Counted from the stretch's first letter, positions 1 to 6,035 are shown. The stretch is DNA of 13,058 bases from CAYLTX01 sp046545675 (GCA_046545675.1 JBKGZI010000134.1:1-13058); one strand, 5' to 3'. Numbers and translations are program-made. The notes: generated by a model from the letters alone, not told the origin.

Positions 1-23
1 GGCGAAAATCTCTTGTTCCTCAT
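1..23 (-). CDS. Possible start of an IS3-type OrfA transposase (partial, runs off left edge)
   Basis: Reading the minus strand, an ATG at 23-21 is preceded by a strong Shine-Dalgarno (AAGGGGG at 36-30) with a 6-nt spacer. It opens a frame beginning MRNKRFS, with CC as the first two bases of the next codon (Pro). This start resembles the N-termini of IS3-family (IS407-like) OrfA helix-turn-helix proteins, which commonly begin M-[KR]-x-[KSR]-RF followed by an S/T-x-E-Q-I type segment. Only seven full codons are visible, so the identity is a guess based on the ribosome binding site and a short N-terminal resemblance. A different small gene is possible. An in-frame ATG at 29-27 abuts the Shine-Dalgarno and is less likely. 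Confidence 0.3.
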
Positions 24-109
24 AATCATCCCCCTTGTTCGAGAAGGCCAAGTGAACAGCGGTAGCGCTCGATTGCTCGCCGGGGCTCCGAAGACCGTAC
101 TCCCGGACA
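1..109 (-). mobile_element. Possible terminal segment of an insertion sequence
   Basis: If the ATG at 23 is a transposase start, the element's outer end should lie some tens of bases upstream. On the minus strand the sequence from 109 begins TGTCCGGGAGTACGG, a TG-starting end as IS3-family elements have, giving an 87-nt leader before the ATG. The opposite inverted repeat and the target duplication are outside the window, so the boundary is a guess. Confidence 0.18.
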
Positions 110-179
110 CAATCGCACAACGCCCGACTGCTGCCTTCTCCTCGAAAGAAGTCAGTGTCAACGCAATCACATACTGCCT

Positions 180-411
180 GTCGACACAGTGCTGACTCGA
201 TCAGCACCAGTGCGACACGATGTAGGGAAATGTCACCTTCCTGATGACATCGGACTACATGTCGTGTCTCACTAGTGAACCTAAGATAGCTAGCTGGTGA
301 GGGAACCCCTTTTGGGGCTAATGACGTAGCTGTGGAACGCTCGGCAGGGTTCAGCAGCTACGCGGCAATAGAATCGAGCCAGAAATCGGCCCTCAGCAGC
401 AGTGAGAGCCG
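180..411. ncRNA. Candidate structured RNA: six consecutive stem-loops
   Basis: Consecutive self-complementary segments are visible. (1) GTGCTGA 189-195 pairs with TCAGCAC 201-207. (2) GACACGATGTAG 214-225 pairs with 255-268 apart from a 2-nt bulge, enclosing ATGTCA 230-235 with TGACAT 245-250. (3) CTCAC 268-272 pairs with GTGAG 297-301. (4) CCCC 306-309 with GGGG 314-317 around a TTTT loop. (5) GTAGCTG 326-332 with CAGCTAC 355-361, then a symmetric 2x2 internal loop, then GAAC 335-338 with GTTC 349-352. (6) CGGC 387-390 and CTCA 392-395 pair with TGAG 403-406 and GCCG 408-411 around one mismatch. Expression and strand are unknown. The density of pairing is what supports an RNA; no known family was matched. 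Confidence 0.35.
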
Positions 412-448
412 GATATCAGGCAACTTCGCCGCTCCGCTAAGTCAAGGG

Positions 449-462
449 AAAACGATCGTTTT
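449..462. promoter_or_regulatory. 14-bp perfect palindrome AAAACGATCGTTTT
   Basis: The sequence AAAACGATCGTTTT is a perfect palindrome in a non-coding stretch about 155 bp upstream of the DUF2267 start. It could be a dimeric regulator's operator or a weak bidirectional stem with a short U-run. Nothing in the sequence distinguishes these. Confidence 0.3.
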
Positions 463-605
463 ATAGGGGGCAGGCGGGTATTCGAGCCTCTTCGTAGCGC
501 AATTTCGGCATCCTTGAGCGCCTCACACCAGTGGTTATCTCTTGAAGGGAAGAGTGCGAGTGGTCAACGAGCCCGACAATCCGGCTGCGCAATTTCCTCA
601 CCGAC

Positions 606-611
606 AAGGAG
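606..611 (+). promoter_or_regulatory. Ribosome binding site of the DUF2267 gene
   Basis: AAGGAG lies 6 nt before the ATG at 618 and fixes that start over the in-frame Met eight codons downstream. Confidence 0.7.
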
Positions 612-617
612 ACCAAG

Positions 618-1082
618 ATGAGTACAACCGGCATCAGATCGATGGACCGAGAGATCAACGTCGCCATGGAGTGGATCATTGATTTCGACGAGGAGCTCGG
701 CTGGGATGACCGTCAGAAGAGCTTTCAGGCCGTGCGCGCGACGTTCCACGCGTTGCGCGACCGACTGACCCCCGATGAAGCGGCCAATCTGGCGGCGGAG
801 CTGCCCACCTTTTTACGAGGCGTCTATTATGAGGGGTACAAACCCTCGCGCACGCCGATGAAATTGCGCAAGCCCGAGGAGTTCTACGACCGCATCCGCG
901 AGAAGTTCAAGCAGCAACCGATCGTCGACTCGGCTCGACTGGCTAGCTGCGTGTTCGCAGTGCTCGGCCGCCGGATCGCCGAAGGTGAAATCGAGGATAT
1001 CAAAGGGATGTTACCCGAGAATTTACGCCACTTATGGACGCCCGGGCAGGGGCCGGGCGCGAAAGAACAGCGTCCGTCCTGA
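618..1082 (+). CDS. DUF2267 family protein
   Basis: The 154-residue protein matches the DUF2267 pattern. Residues about 14-28 form a first helix (AMEWIIDFDEELGW). They are followed by the family's characteristic segment at about 38-74, with AVRATFHALRDRL, TPDEAANLAAELP and FLRGVYYEGY. A second repeat-like half ends in LPENLRHLW (132-140). DUF2267 proteins are small, soluble and all-helical, with no established biochemical role; they often sit near stress genes. The ATG at 618 is chosen because AAGGAG at 606-611 lies 6 nt upstream. An alternative Met at residue 9 has no such site. The gene is monocistronic as far as can be seen. It converges on the mevalonate operon with a 52-bp gap that holds no obvious terminator. 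The Gly/Pro-rich tail after residue 140 looks disordered. Family assignment is from remembered motif similarity. Confidence 0.85.
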   Translation: MSTTGIRSMDREINVAMEWIIDFDEELGWDDRQKSFQAVRATFHALRDRLTPDEAANLAAELPTFLRGVYYEGYKPSRTPMKLRKPEEFYDRIREKFKQQPIVDSARLASCVFAVLGRRIAEGEIEDIKGMLPENLRHLWTPGQGPGAKEQRPS

Positions 1083-1134
1083 AGATCGGAGGCGAACGCT
1101 CATTTGTGATGCATCGAATGCCGTCATCTTCCGC

Positions 1135-2223
1135 TCATTCCAGGCGCACGCCGTCGACGCCGAACTCGAGCGGAATGTGGCGGCATTTTTGTGGGAGTCG
1201 GCCCAGAAACCTCGACCAAGCAGCGTCATGCGGGCCGAAAGCCAGCGAGAAGTCACCGCCGCCGGCGCCCGAGGGTTTGACGTTGATCCCGGTGCCCATC
1301 GCCGCCTCGCGCAACTGACGGTGGCTGGGAGTCACGATCGGTGCCTCGATGACCGCGCCAAGTTCATCGAGAGCCCGGTCGCCTCGCTCGACGAGCGCCA
1401 CCAAGCGCGATGAGTCACCGCCGGCGAGCGCGTCCAGCGCGTCCTGGGCGATCTCGGAGGTGCGGCGCAACGCATCTGCGGTAGGCCCGGGCGCTTCGCG
1501 AAGCGCCTGCTCGCATAGGCGGACAAAGCTCGTCGAGCGGGCAGGGCGCCCCAGCCAGATCGGCTCGATGCGCAGCCCCTCGGGGAAGCTGAGCCCGGGG
1601 CGCACCGCGGCCACCGATGACGAGCGCCCGTGGTCTCCGAAATCCTGCGGCTCGACCAACCCCTCGAAGCCGGCCGCCGGCCGCTGCAGCCGATAGCCGA
1701 TCGCTCCGCCGAAGCTCGAGGCCGCCACGTCCGCGCCGCTGCCGCGGCCGCCTTGCAGCCGCCGATGCGCCGCAAACGCGCGCTCGAAAAGCTCGCCGCG
1801 GATCTCAATGCCGATATGCCATTCGCCTTTAGGCCGCGGGCCTGAGTCGGGCGCACTTTCATCGAGCAGGCATGCCGCACAGAGCGCGACCACCGAGGCC
1901 GCCGACGAGCCCAGCCCCAGCTTGGCACAATCCTCGGACGAGGTCGGATCTGTGTACAGTTGTCGAATATCAGTGGAGAGTTGGCCGAGCGTGCACCCGT
2001 GTCGGCGTGCGTCGGGAAGCTCGGCGAGCACAGCCTCGGGCAGCGCGGTGGCGTCGTCGAGCGAGGCGCCCAACGCTTCGTAGCCGGTCGGATCGCTGCG
2101 GCGCTCGGCGAATACGCGTCTGCCCACCGCGGCGACCACACAGGTGCCGGCGGCGAGCACTCCATACTCCCCAAATAAAAAGAGCTTTCCCGGGGCGGAT
2201 GCCCTCACGAGCGGTGTGCTCAT
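1135..2223 (-). CDS. mvaK2: Phosphomevalonate kinase (GHMP family)
   Basis: This enzyme phosphorylates 5-phosphomevalonate to 5-diphosphomevalonate with ATP, the middle of the three GHMP steps of the mevalonate pathway, in the cytosol. The 362-residue length is typical. GHMP motif 1 is ASAPGKLFLFGEYGVL (8-23). Motif 2 is KLGLGSSAAS (101-110), the glycine-rich ATP loop. GRGSGADVAASSFGG (159-173) is the hallmark that separates phosphomevalonate kinase from mevalonate kinase. Motif 3 is KPSGAGGGD (316-324). It is the last gene of the operon. Its ATG follows the mvaD stop by 3 bp (TGA GCG ATG), with a GAGGGG ribosome site inside the mvaD coding end, so translation is probably coupled. Nothing is missing from the active site as far as can be read. 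Confidence 0.93.
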   Translation of the reverse strand: MSTPLVRASAPGKLFLFGEYGVLAAGTCVVAAVGRRVFAERRSDPTGYEALGASLDDATALPEAVLAELPDARRHGCTLGQLSTDIRQLYTDPTSSEDCAKLGLGSSAASVVALCAACLLDESAPDSGPRPKGEWHIGIEIRGELFERAFAAHRRLQGGRGSGADVAASSFGGAIGYRLQRPAAGFEGLVEPQDFGDHGRSSSVAAVRPGLSFPEGLRIEPIWLGRPARSTSFVRLCEQALREAPGPTADALRRTSEIAQDALDALAGGDSSRLVALVERGDRALDELGAVIEAPIVTPSHRQLREAAMGTGINVKPSGAGGGDFSLAFGPHDAAWSRFLGRLPQKCRHIPLEFGVDGVRLE

Positions 2224-2226
2224 CGC

Positions 2227-3234
2227 TCACCCCTCGTCGACCAGTCGCGCCCGCCCGCCGGGATGCGCCACCAGCACGTCGCGCACGCCGTCTTCTCGCT
2301 CGAGCAGGTCGACACAGGCGTCGAGGTCCGCAGCAGGGCAGAACACCTTGAGCTGCGGGCCCGCGTCGATGGTAAAAAACGCCGACAGCCCCGCGGCGCG
2401 CGCCTCGCGCACCCGGTGCATTAACTCGACGGTGGTGCCATTCCAGTACACAATGCCGGGGTCGGCAGCCATGGCGCAGGCGTGCATGCGCAGGCAACTG
2501 GCCTCGGCGACCTGGGCCAGCGCCGAAAAGTCGCGGCGCTCGACGGCCTGGCGGGCGCGTTCGATATCGGCCGGGACGGAGTCGACCCAGGGCTGGTAGT
2601 ACGGCGAGGTCTCGCGGGTGTGGGTCATCCCTTCGGTCGAGCCGATATCCTTCTCGCCGCGCGCGGTCACCGCGATGACGCAGCGAAGATCCCAGTGCTC
2701 GGGCCCGAATAGCGGCTGGGCGAAGGCGTCCTCTCCGTCGGCCCGCTCGCCGGGGTTCATCTCGACGAACCCGCCGAAGAGGCTGCGCGCCGCCGATCCC
2801 GAGCCCCGGCGCGCGAGCACCGACAACTCCTGGGGCGCCAGCTCCAGGCCAGCCGCGGCCGAGGCCGCCAACGCCAGCGCCGCGAAGCCCGAGGCCGACG
2901 ATGCCAGACCCGCGCCGGTCGGAAAGTCATTGCGCGATTGGACGCGCGCCGACACCTGCAGTCCGGCCCGCTCGCGCACCAGATCCAGAAAGTCGACCAC
3001 TCGCTGGAGCTTCGAGCCGTCCTCGACCGGCTGGTCGTCGAGCTCGAACGTGTCGCGCTCGAGGGAATCGTCGAAGCACACGGTCGTCTCCGTGCGAAGC
3101 CCTCCCAGGGTCATCGACAGGCTTCCGGCCGCCGGCAGGTTGTGCTCGAGGTCGCGCTTTCCCCAATATTTGACCAGTGCGATATTCGGGTGCGCCACAG
3201 CGGTGGCGTGTCGGTCGGTGTGGCGTTCAGGCAT
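2227..3234 (-). CDS. mvaD: Diphosphomevalonate decarboxylase
   Basis: It converts 5-diphosphomevalonate to isopentenyl diphosphate with ATP, releasing CO2 and phosphate. The product is 335 residues, normal for bacterial enzymes. Visible signatures are AHPNIALVKYWGKRD (14-28), the P-loop-like PTGAGLASSASG (105-116), GSGSAARSLFGG (144-155) and TIDAGPQLKV (288-297). The last contains the expected catalytic Asp at 290; many homologues read DAGPN where this has DAGPQ. The frame is open upstream to 3402, but that extension lies wholly inside the mevalonate kinase gene and is Pro/Ser-rich. The start at 3234 is preferred because GGAG sits 6 nt upstream and the protein then begins just before the conserved domain. 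It overlaps the end of mvaK1 by 8 bp (GATGCCTGA). With a phosphomevalonate kinase next door, the classical pathway is indicated rather than the archaeal variants. Confidence 0.94.
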   Translation of the reverse strand: MPERHTDRHATAVAHPNIALVKYWGKRDLEHNLPAAGSLSMTLGGLRTETTVCFDDSLERDTFELDDQPVEDGSKLQRVVDFLDLVRERAGLQVSARVQSRNDFPTGAGLASSASGFAALALAASAAAGLELAPQELSVLARRGSGSAARSLFGGFVEMNPGERADGEDAFAQPLFGPEHWDLRCVIAVTARGEKDIGSTEGMTHTRETSPYYQPWVDSVPADIERARQAVERRDFSALAQVAEASCLRMHACAMAADPGIVYWNGTTVELMHRVREARAAGLSAFFTIDAGPQLKVFCPAADLDACVDLLEREDGVRDVLVAHPGGRARLVDEG

Positions 3235-4186
3235 CGGGGGCTCCAATGGTGACTTCAAAGCCGTTCCATCCGTGCTCGGCCCAGGCATCGAGGACCGCGT
3301 CGGCCCCGTCGGGGGTGAGCGCATAGACGCAGCCTCCGCCCCCAGCGCCGGTGAGCTTGGCGCCGATCGCGCCTGCGCTTCGGGCGGTGTGACAGGCCGC
3401 ATCGAGCTCGGCGGTGGTCACGCCCAGCGCCGACAGCGCCCCGTGGTTCATATCCATCAATTCGCCGACCCGGCGCCAATCGCCGTCCGCGAGCGCTCCC
3501 GACGCCGATCGAGCGAGATCCCCGATGAGCATATTGAGATAACTGACCAACTGGGGCTCGCGCTCATTGAGGCCCGCGACGCCCTCGACCATCTCGGAGG
3601 TCGACGCGGCCGGACCGGCCTGGCAGACCGCTAGCGTGAGCGGGGGCGCCTCAATGGGGGCGCTCTCGAGGCCATCACCGCGCGAGAAAAAGAAGAGCCC
3701 GCCGCTCGCCGCAGCGAGCTGATCGATCCCCGACGGGTTGCCGTGGAAGACCCTCTCGCTGGCCTCGACGGCGTCGTCGACCCTTTCGGGCCTCTCGAAA
3801 AACGAGGCCAGCGCCCGCGAGACGGCCACCGCGAGCGCAGCCGAGCTGCCCAGGCCGACCCCGATGGGCACCTCGAGGGTGACTTCAACGTCGACCGGTT
3901 CAATGGCCTGGGCGGCGTCGGCCCCAAACTGGCTCAGGATCGCCTCGAAGGCCCGCTCTACGCGCTCTCCGTCGGCGCTCGGCGAGATGCGGGTGCGCAC
4001 CTCTCCGCCGGGCTCCTCGCGAAGCGACAGCGTGCTGAGATCGCCTGCAGCAGCCCGGGCGATCGCCCGCGCACCGCGCGGCAACCCGGCCGCCACCGCC
4101 GGCTTGCCATAGACGACCGCGTGCTCGCCGAATAAAATCAGCTTGCCGCGCCCACTTCCCCGGGCTTCCGATGGTGATGACGACAT
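3227..4186 (-). CDS. mvaK1: Mevalonate kinase
   Basis: It phosphorylates mevalonate to 5-phosphomevalonate, the first GHMP step of isopentenyl diphosphate synthesis. The 319-residue protein carries GKLILFGEHAVVYG (14-27) with the conserved Lys15. It also has PIGVGLGSSAA (107-117) for ATP phosphate binding, HGNPSGID (148-155) whose Asp155 is the expected catalytic base, and KLTGAGGGGCVYAL (277-290). The HGNPSGID signature is specific to mevalonate kinase within the GHMP family. The N-terminus has a Ser/Gly-rich stretch before motif 1 and lacks the common SAPGK form, reading GSGRGK. It is the first gene of a tightly packed operon (mvaK1-mvaD-mvaK2). A purine-rich GAGAGAG site lies just upstream of the ATG, and a small hairpin (4199-4219) covers the leader next to it. 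Confidence 0.94.
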   Translation of the reverse strand: MSSSPSEARGSGRGKLILFGEHAVVYGKPAVAAGLPRGARAIARAAAGDLSTLSLREEPGGEVRTRISPSADGERVERAFEAILSQFGADAAQAIEPVDVEVTLEVPIGVGLGSSAALAVAVSRALASFFERPERVDDAVEASERVFHGNPSGIDQLAAASGGLFFFSRGDGLESAPIEAPPLTLAVCQAGPAASTSEMVEGVAGLNEREPQLVSYLNMLIGDLARSASGALADGDWRRVGELMDMNHGALSALGVTTAELDAACHTARSAGAIGAKLTGAGGGGCVYALTPDGADAVLDAWAEHGWNGFEVTIGAPDA

Positions 4187-4198
4187 AGAGTCTCTCTC

Positions 4199-4219
4199 GG
4201 GCTAATTGGCCTCCAGCCC
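4199..4219 (-). promoter_or_regulatory. Leader hairpin next to the mvaK1 ribosome binding site
   Basis: GGGCT (4199-4203) pairs with AGCCC (4215-4219) around an 11-nt loop, directly upstream (minus strand) of the GAGAGAG site for mevalonate kinase. It may affect translation start; only the pairing is seen. Confidence 0.25.
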
Positions 4220-4260
4220 TAAAGCAGTGCAAGAAGCAAGAACATTCACTCAAAGCAGAC

Positions 4261-4296
4261 GCCCACTTCCGGCACAAGCTTTGCGCCGAGGTGGGC
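4261..4296 (-). terminator. Strong GC-rich hairpin after the macro-domain gene
   Basis: GCCCAC (4261-4266) pairs with GTGGGC (4291-4296), and CGGC (4270-4273) with GCCG (4285-4288), with a further short CAA/TTG pairing at the tip. It begins 19 nt beyond the macro-gene stop on the minus strand and lies before mvaK1. There is no solid U-run after it, so it may be a Rho-independent-like terminator, an attenuator between the macro gene and the mevalonate operon, or an mRNA end stabiliser. Confidence 0.4.
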
Positions 4297-4314
4297 CACT
4301 CTCAGCAATCCGCC

Positions 4315-4908
4315 TTACATCATTCCCGGGACGATGCCGCCGGGTCGAATGTCGATCTCGACCTCTGGGCTCAACTCGTCGAAATGCTCTTCGAGGAAGT
4401 CGGCGGTGCGCTCGAAGTCGGCGGCGTCGGAGACGCATAGCACCACGTTTCGCAGGTGCTCGGACTCGGGCAGCTCCTCGTTGGTGATCTTCCAGAAGAT
4501 CTCCAGGAAATCATCGATCGGGAACCCGGCGATCTCGGTGCCCAGCGGCGGGAACGCCAGCGAGTCCAGCTCGAGCTGCTCGGCCAAATCGTAGGCGTTG
4601 AGGATACAATTGGAGATCAGCCGCTTGTTGATCCGCTTGGCGCCCAGGATGGACACGTGGATCAGGTTCTTGAAAGGCAATTGGCCGGCCTCGGTCTCGA
4701 CGGCCTCGCCCGGTTCGAGACGGTTGTTGCGCAGCCGGCTGCGCTTCATGTGCAGCGTCTGCTGGATGAACGGGCCGGCACGCCGCGAGATCTGGGAACT
4801 TACGCCGCGGCTGAGAATCATGCCGGTATTCGATGGGTTGACCAGTCCGCCGTTTTTCAGCGGTAGCAAGGTGATGTCACCCTCGGTGATCGTCAATAAC
4901 TTGGCCAT
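4315..4908 (-). CDS. Macro-domain protein (ADP-ribose-type ligand binder)
   Basis: The 197-residue product shows the macro fold pattern in order: EGDITLL (9-15), NPSNTGMILSRGVSSQISRRAGP (24-46, the first ligand loop), EPGEAVETEAGQLPFKNLIHV (65-85), and FPPLGTEIAGFP (119-130, the second phosphate loop). Macro domains bind ADP-ribose or related nucleotides, and some hydrolyse ADP-ribosyl links or O-acetyl-ADP-ribose. Here the MacroD-type GGGGVDGAI loop is replaced by ILSRGVSSQI, with no Asp after the Val. Hydrolase activity of the MacroD type is therefore doubtful and a binding role more likely. The final 60 residues are acidic and probably form a C-terminal helix plus tail. The start is well supported by GGAGAG 6 nt upstream and a promoter at 4950-4978. 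It precedes the mevalonate operon on the same strand with a 128-bp gap containing a hairpin. Confidence 0.8.
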   Translation of the reverse strand: MAKLLTITEGDITLLPLKNGGLVNPSNTGMILSRGVSSQISRRAGPFIQQTLHMKRSRLRNNRLEPGEAVETEAGQLPFKNLIHVSILGAKRINKRLISNCILNAYDLAEQLELDSLAFPPLGTEIAGFPIDDFLEIFWKITNEELPESEHLRNVVLCVSDAADFERTADFLEEHFDELSPEVEIDIRPGGIVPGMM

Positions 4909-4949
4909 AAATGGCTCTCCGGTTTGAGTCGGGGATCGGGAACGAAAGC

Positions 4950-4978
4950 TTTATAGGTTAAAGAACGGCAGGGGTCCA
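4950..4978 (-). promoter_or_regulatory. Sigma-70-like promoter of the macro-domain gene
   Basis: On the minus strand, TGGACC (4978-4973) and TATAAA (4955-4950) are separated by exactly 17 nt. They match the -35 consensus at 4 of 6 positions and the -10 consensus at 5 of 6. Start of transcription would fall near 4943, leaving a leader of about 35 nt with GGAGAG before the ATG. The -35 box is part of the first, degenerate unit of the neighbouring tandem repeat. Confidence 0.5.
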
Positions 4979-5129
4979 GGATACTACAGGGGTTCAGGGG
5001 TCCGGGGGTCCGGGGGTCCAGGAACTGCTTAACAGCAGGGGTCCGGGGGGCCGGGGGTCCAGGAACTGCTTAACAGCAGGGGTTCAGGGGTCCGGGGGTT
5101 CAGGAGCTGCTTAACAGCATGGGTTCAGG
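4969..5129. repeat. 41-bp tandem repeat array, about four units
   Basis: The core CAGGAACTGCTTAACAGCA occurs at 5019-5037 and 5060-5078, and with one change (CAGGAGCTG) at 5101-5119, at an exact 41-bp period. A degenerate unit starts at 4977. Between cores are G-rich GGGGTCC/GGGGGTCC/GGGGTTC steps. The array fills the gap between the aat stop codon (5140) and the macro-gene promoter. The unit is not a multiple of three and no frame is conserved, so it is non-coding. Confidence 0.85.
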
Positions 5130-5139
5130 TGCGGCGAAT

Positions 5140-5733
5140 CTAGATGAATTGGACTTGTTGTTCGAGGGCCTCGGCGAGGCGGCGCTCGTAGTCTTCGCGC
5201 GAGATTTCGATCGCGCCGAATTGCTCGAGGTGGTCGTTGACGAATTGCACGTCGAGCAACCTAAAGCCGCGCTCTTTGAGGCGCTCGACCAGGTGGACCA
5301 GGCAGACCTTGGATGCGTCGGTCTCTCTATAAAACATCGACTCGCCGGCGAAGAGGCCGCCCACCGACACGCCATATAGCCCGCCGACTAATTCGTCGTC
5401 GAGCCACGCCTCGACCGAATGCGCAAAACCGAGCTGGTTGAGCTCAGAATACGCCTCGATGAGGCCCTCGGAAATCCAGGTGGTTTTCTGGATCTTTCGC
5501 GGCGCCGCGCACTCCTCCATCACCTGTTTAAAGGCGGTGTCGTAGCGGATCTCGAAGGGCTCCTGGCTGACGGTCTGGGCCAGCCGGCTCGGGCAGTGAA
5601 AATCTTCGATCGGCAAGATGCCGCGTGGGTCGGGCGCATACCAGTAGATGGAGCCACCCTCTTCGGGATGAGCCATCGGAAAGATCCCCTGCATATACGC
5701 CGAGATCAAAATCTGTGGGTTGGGCTTCTCCAT
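5140..5733 (-). CDS. aat: Leucyl/phenylalanyl-tRNA--protein transferase
   Basis: Aat transfers Leu or Phe from aminoacyl-tRNA to N-terminal Lys/Arg of proteins, creating N-degrons for ClpS-ClpAP. Read from the Met at 5733 the product is 197 residues, with family motifs in order: SAYMQGIFPMA (11-21), IYWYAPDPRGILPIEDFH (29-46), W86-I, HSVEAW (105-110), GGLYGVSVGGLFAGESMFYR (117-136), DASKVCLVHLVERL (139-152) and DVQFVNDHLEQFGA (161-174). The frame stays open upstream to 5979, but that 82-residue extension is a translation of the intergenic palindromic repeats. The conserved domain starts only at the chosen Met. The ribosome site there is weak (AGGCG about 8 nt away). The gene is downstream of fumC on the same strand. 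clpA and clpS, which act on its products, lie about 3-6 kb away. Confidence 0.93.
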   Translation of the reverse strand: MEKPNPQILISAYMQGIFPMAHPEEGGSIYWYAPDPRGILPIEDFHCPSRLAQTVSQEPFEIRYDTAFKQVMEECAAPRKIQKTTWISEGLIEAYSELNQLGFAHSVEAWLDDELVGGLYGVSVGGLFAGESMFYRETDASKVCLVHLVERLKERGFRLLDVQFVNDHLEQFGAIEISREDYERRLAEALEQQVQFI

Positions 5734-6035
5734 GGTCGCGCCTGCGGTCGTGCTTGCTCTGATGTGAGAACAGGTTGGAGTTGGTTGCCATTCCGGGGAC
5801 CCCCACTGCGTCTCGTGGCAGAAAGCTTGCCGGGGACCCCCCACTGCCTTCGCTCCGCTTCGGCATCTCCCCCCGGGGGGAGAGTTGTCCCTGCGCTTAG
5901 GCAGCTGGGCTGCTTTACGCAGAAGCATCCCTCCCACGTGGGGGAGGTGCCTCGGGTGTTGTACAACGCGCACGGTCAAGCCGCATAAAAGGCGGTGGGG
6001 GGATCACAAGAAGCAAGATCTACTCTCGCACTCAC
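5734..6035. other. GC-rich palindromic repeat mosaic between fumC and aat
   Basis: This 302-bp gap has no gene. It contains GGGGACCCCCACTG at about 5795-5808 and a near-identical GGGGACCCCCCACTG at about 5832-5846. A perfect 18-bp palindrome lies at 5866-5883 (TCTCCCCCC/GGGGGGAGA). A near-palindrome lies at 5931-5948 (CCTCCC ... GGGAGG around ACGT), and a CCGC/GCGG hairpin at 5981-5995. The C-run segment recurs at 8141-8150, upstream of nth. This looks like dispersed intergenic palindromic (REP-like) sequence. Confidence 0.55.
5981..5995 (-). terminator. Short hairpin downstream of fumC
   Basis: CCGC (5981-5984) and GCGG (5992-5995) flank an A-rich loop about 40 bp beyond the fumC stop on the minus strand. 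The stem is only 4 bp and no U-run follows, so a terminator role is weakly supported. Confidence 0.2.

Larger units (their letters stand above)
110..617. other. Non-coding, hairpin-rich region of less GC-rich sequence
   Basis: No convincing gene is present in this roughly 500-bp stretch. Short open frames here lack ribosome binding sites or a recognisable protein. By eye it looks less GC-rich than the operon that follows. It holds a run of stem-loops (180-411), a perfect palindrome (449-462) and the leader of the DUF2267 gene. A short direct repeat, GCGCAATTTC, occurs near 498 and again near 588. No tRNA, rRNA, tmRNA or RNase P signature was recognised. Confidence 0.5.

Noticed and set aside
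13..195. A 60-codon plus-strand open frame at the left edge
   Set aside because: It has no ribosome site or recognisable domain and runs antisense to a better-supported minus-strand start; its sequence is explained by structured non-coding DNA.
306..317. CCCCTTTTGGGG as an intrinsic terminator
   Set aside because: The stem is only 4 bp and it is not followed by a U-run on either strand.
180..460. Group II intron or tRNA/tmRNA in the hairpin-rich region
   Set aside because: No domain V motif, intron-encoded reverse transcriptase, CCA end, or tRNA cloverleaf with a proper T-loop could be found.
3235..3402. N-terminal extension of the decarboxylase frame
   Set aside because: It lies inside the mevalonate kinase gene, is low-complexity Pro/Ser-rich, and a well-placed ribosome site supports the start at 3234.
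4969..5129. The repeat array as a CRISPR
   Set aside because: The 41-bp period has no unique spacers; the sequence between cores is itself repetitive and G-rich, and no cas genes are nearby.
5734..5979. 82-residue upstream extension of Aat
   Set aside because: It translates intergenic palindromic repeats; the conserved Aat domain begins at the Met at 5733.
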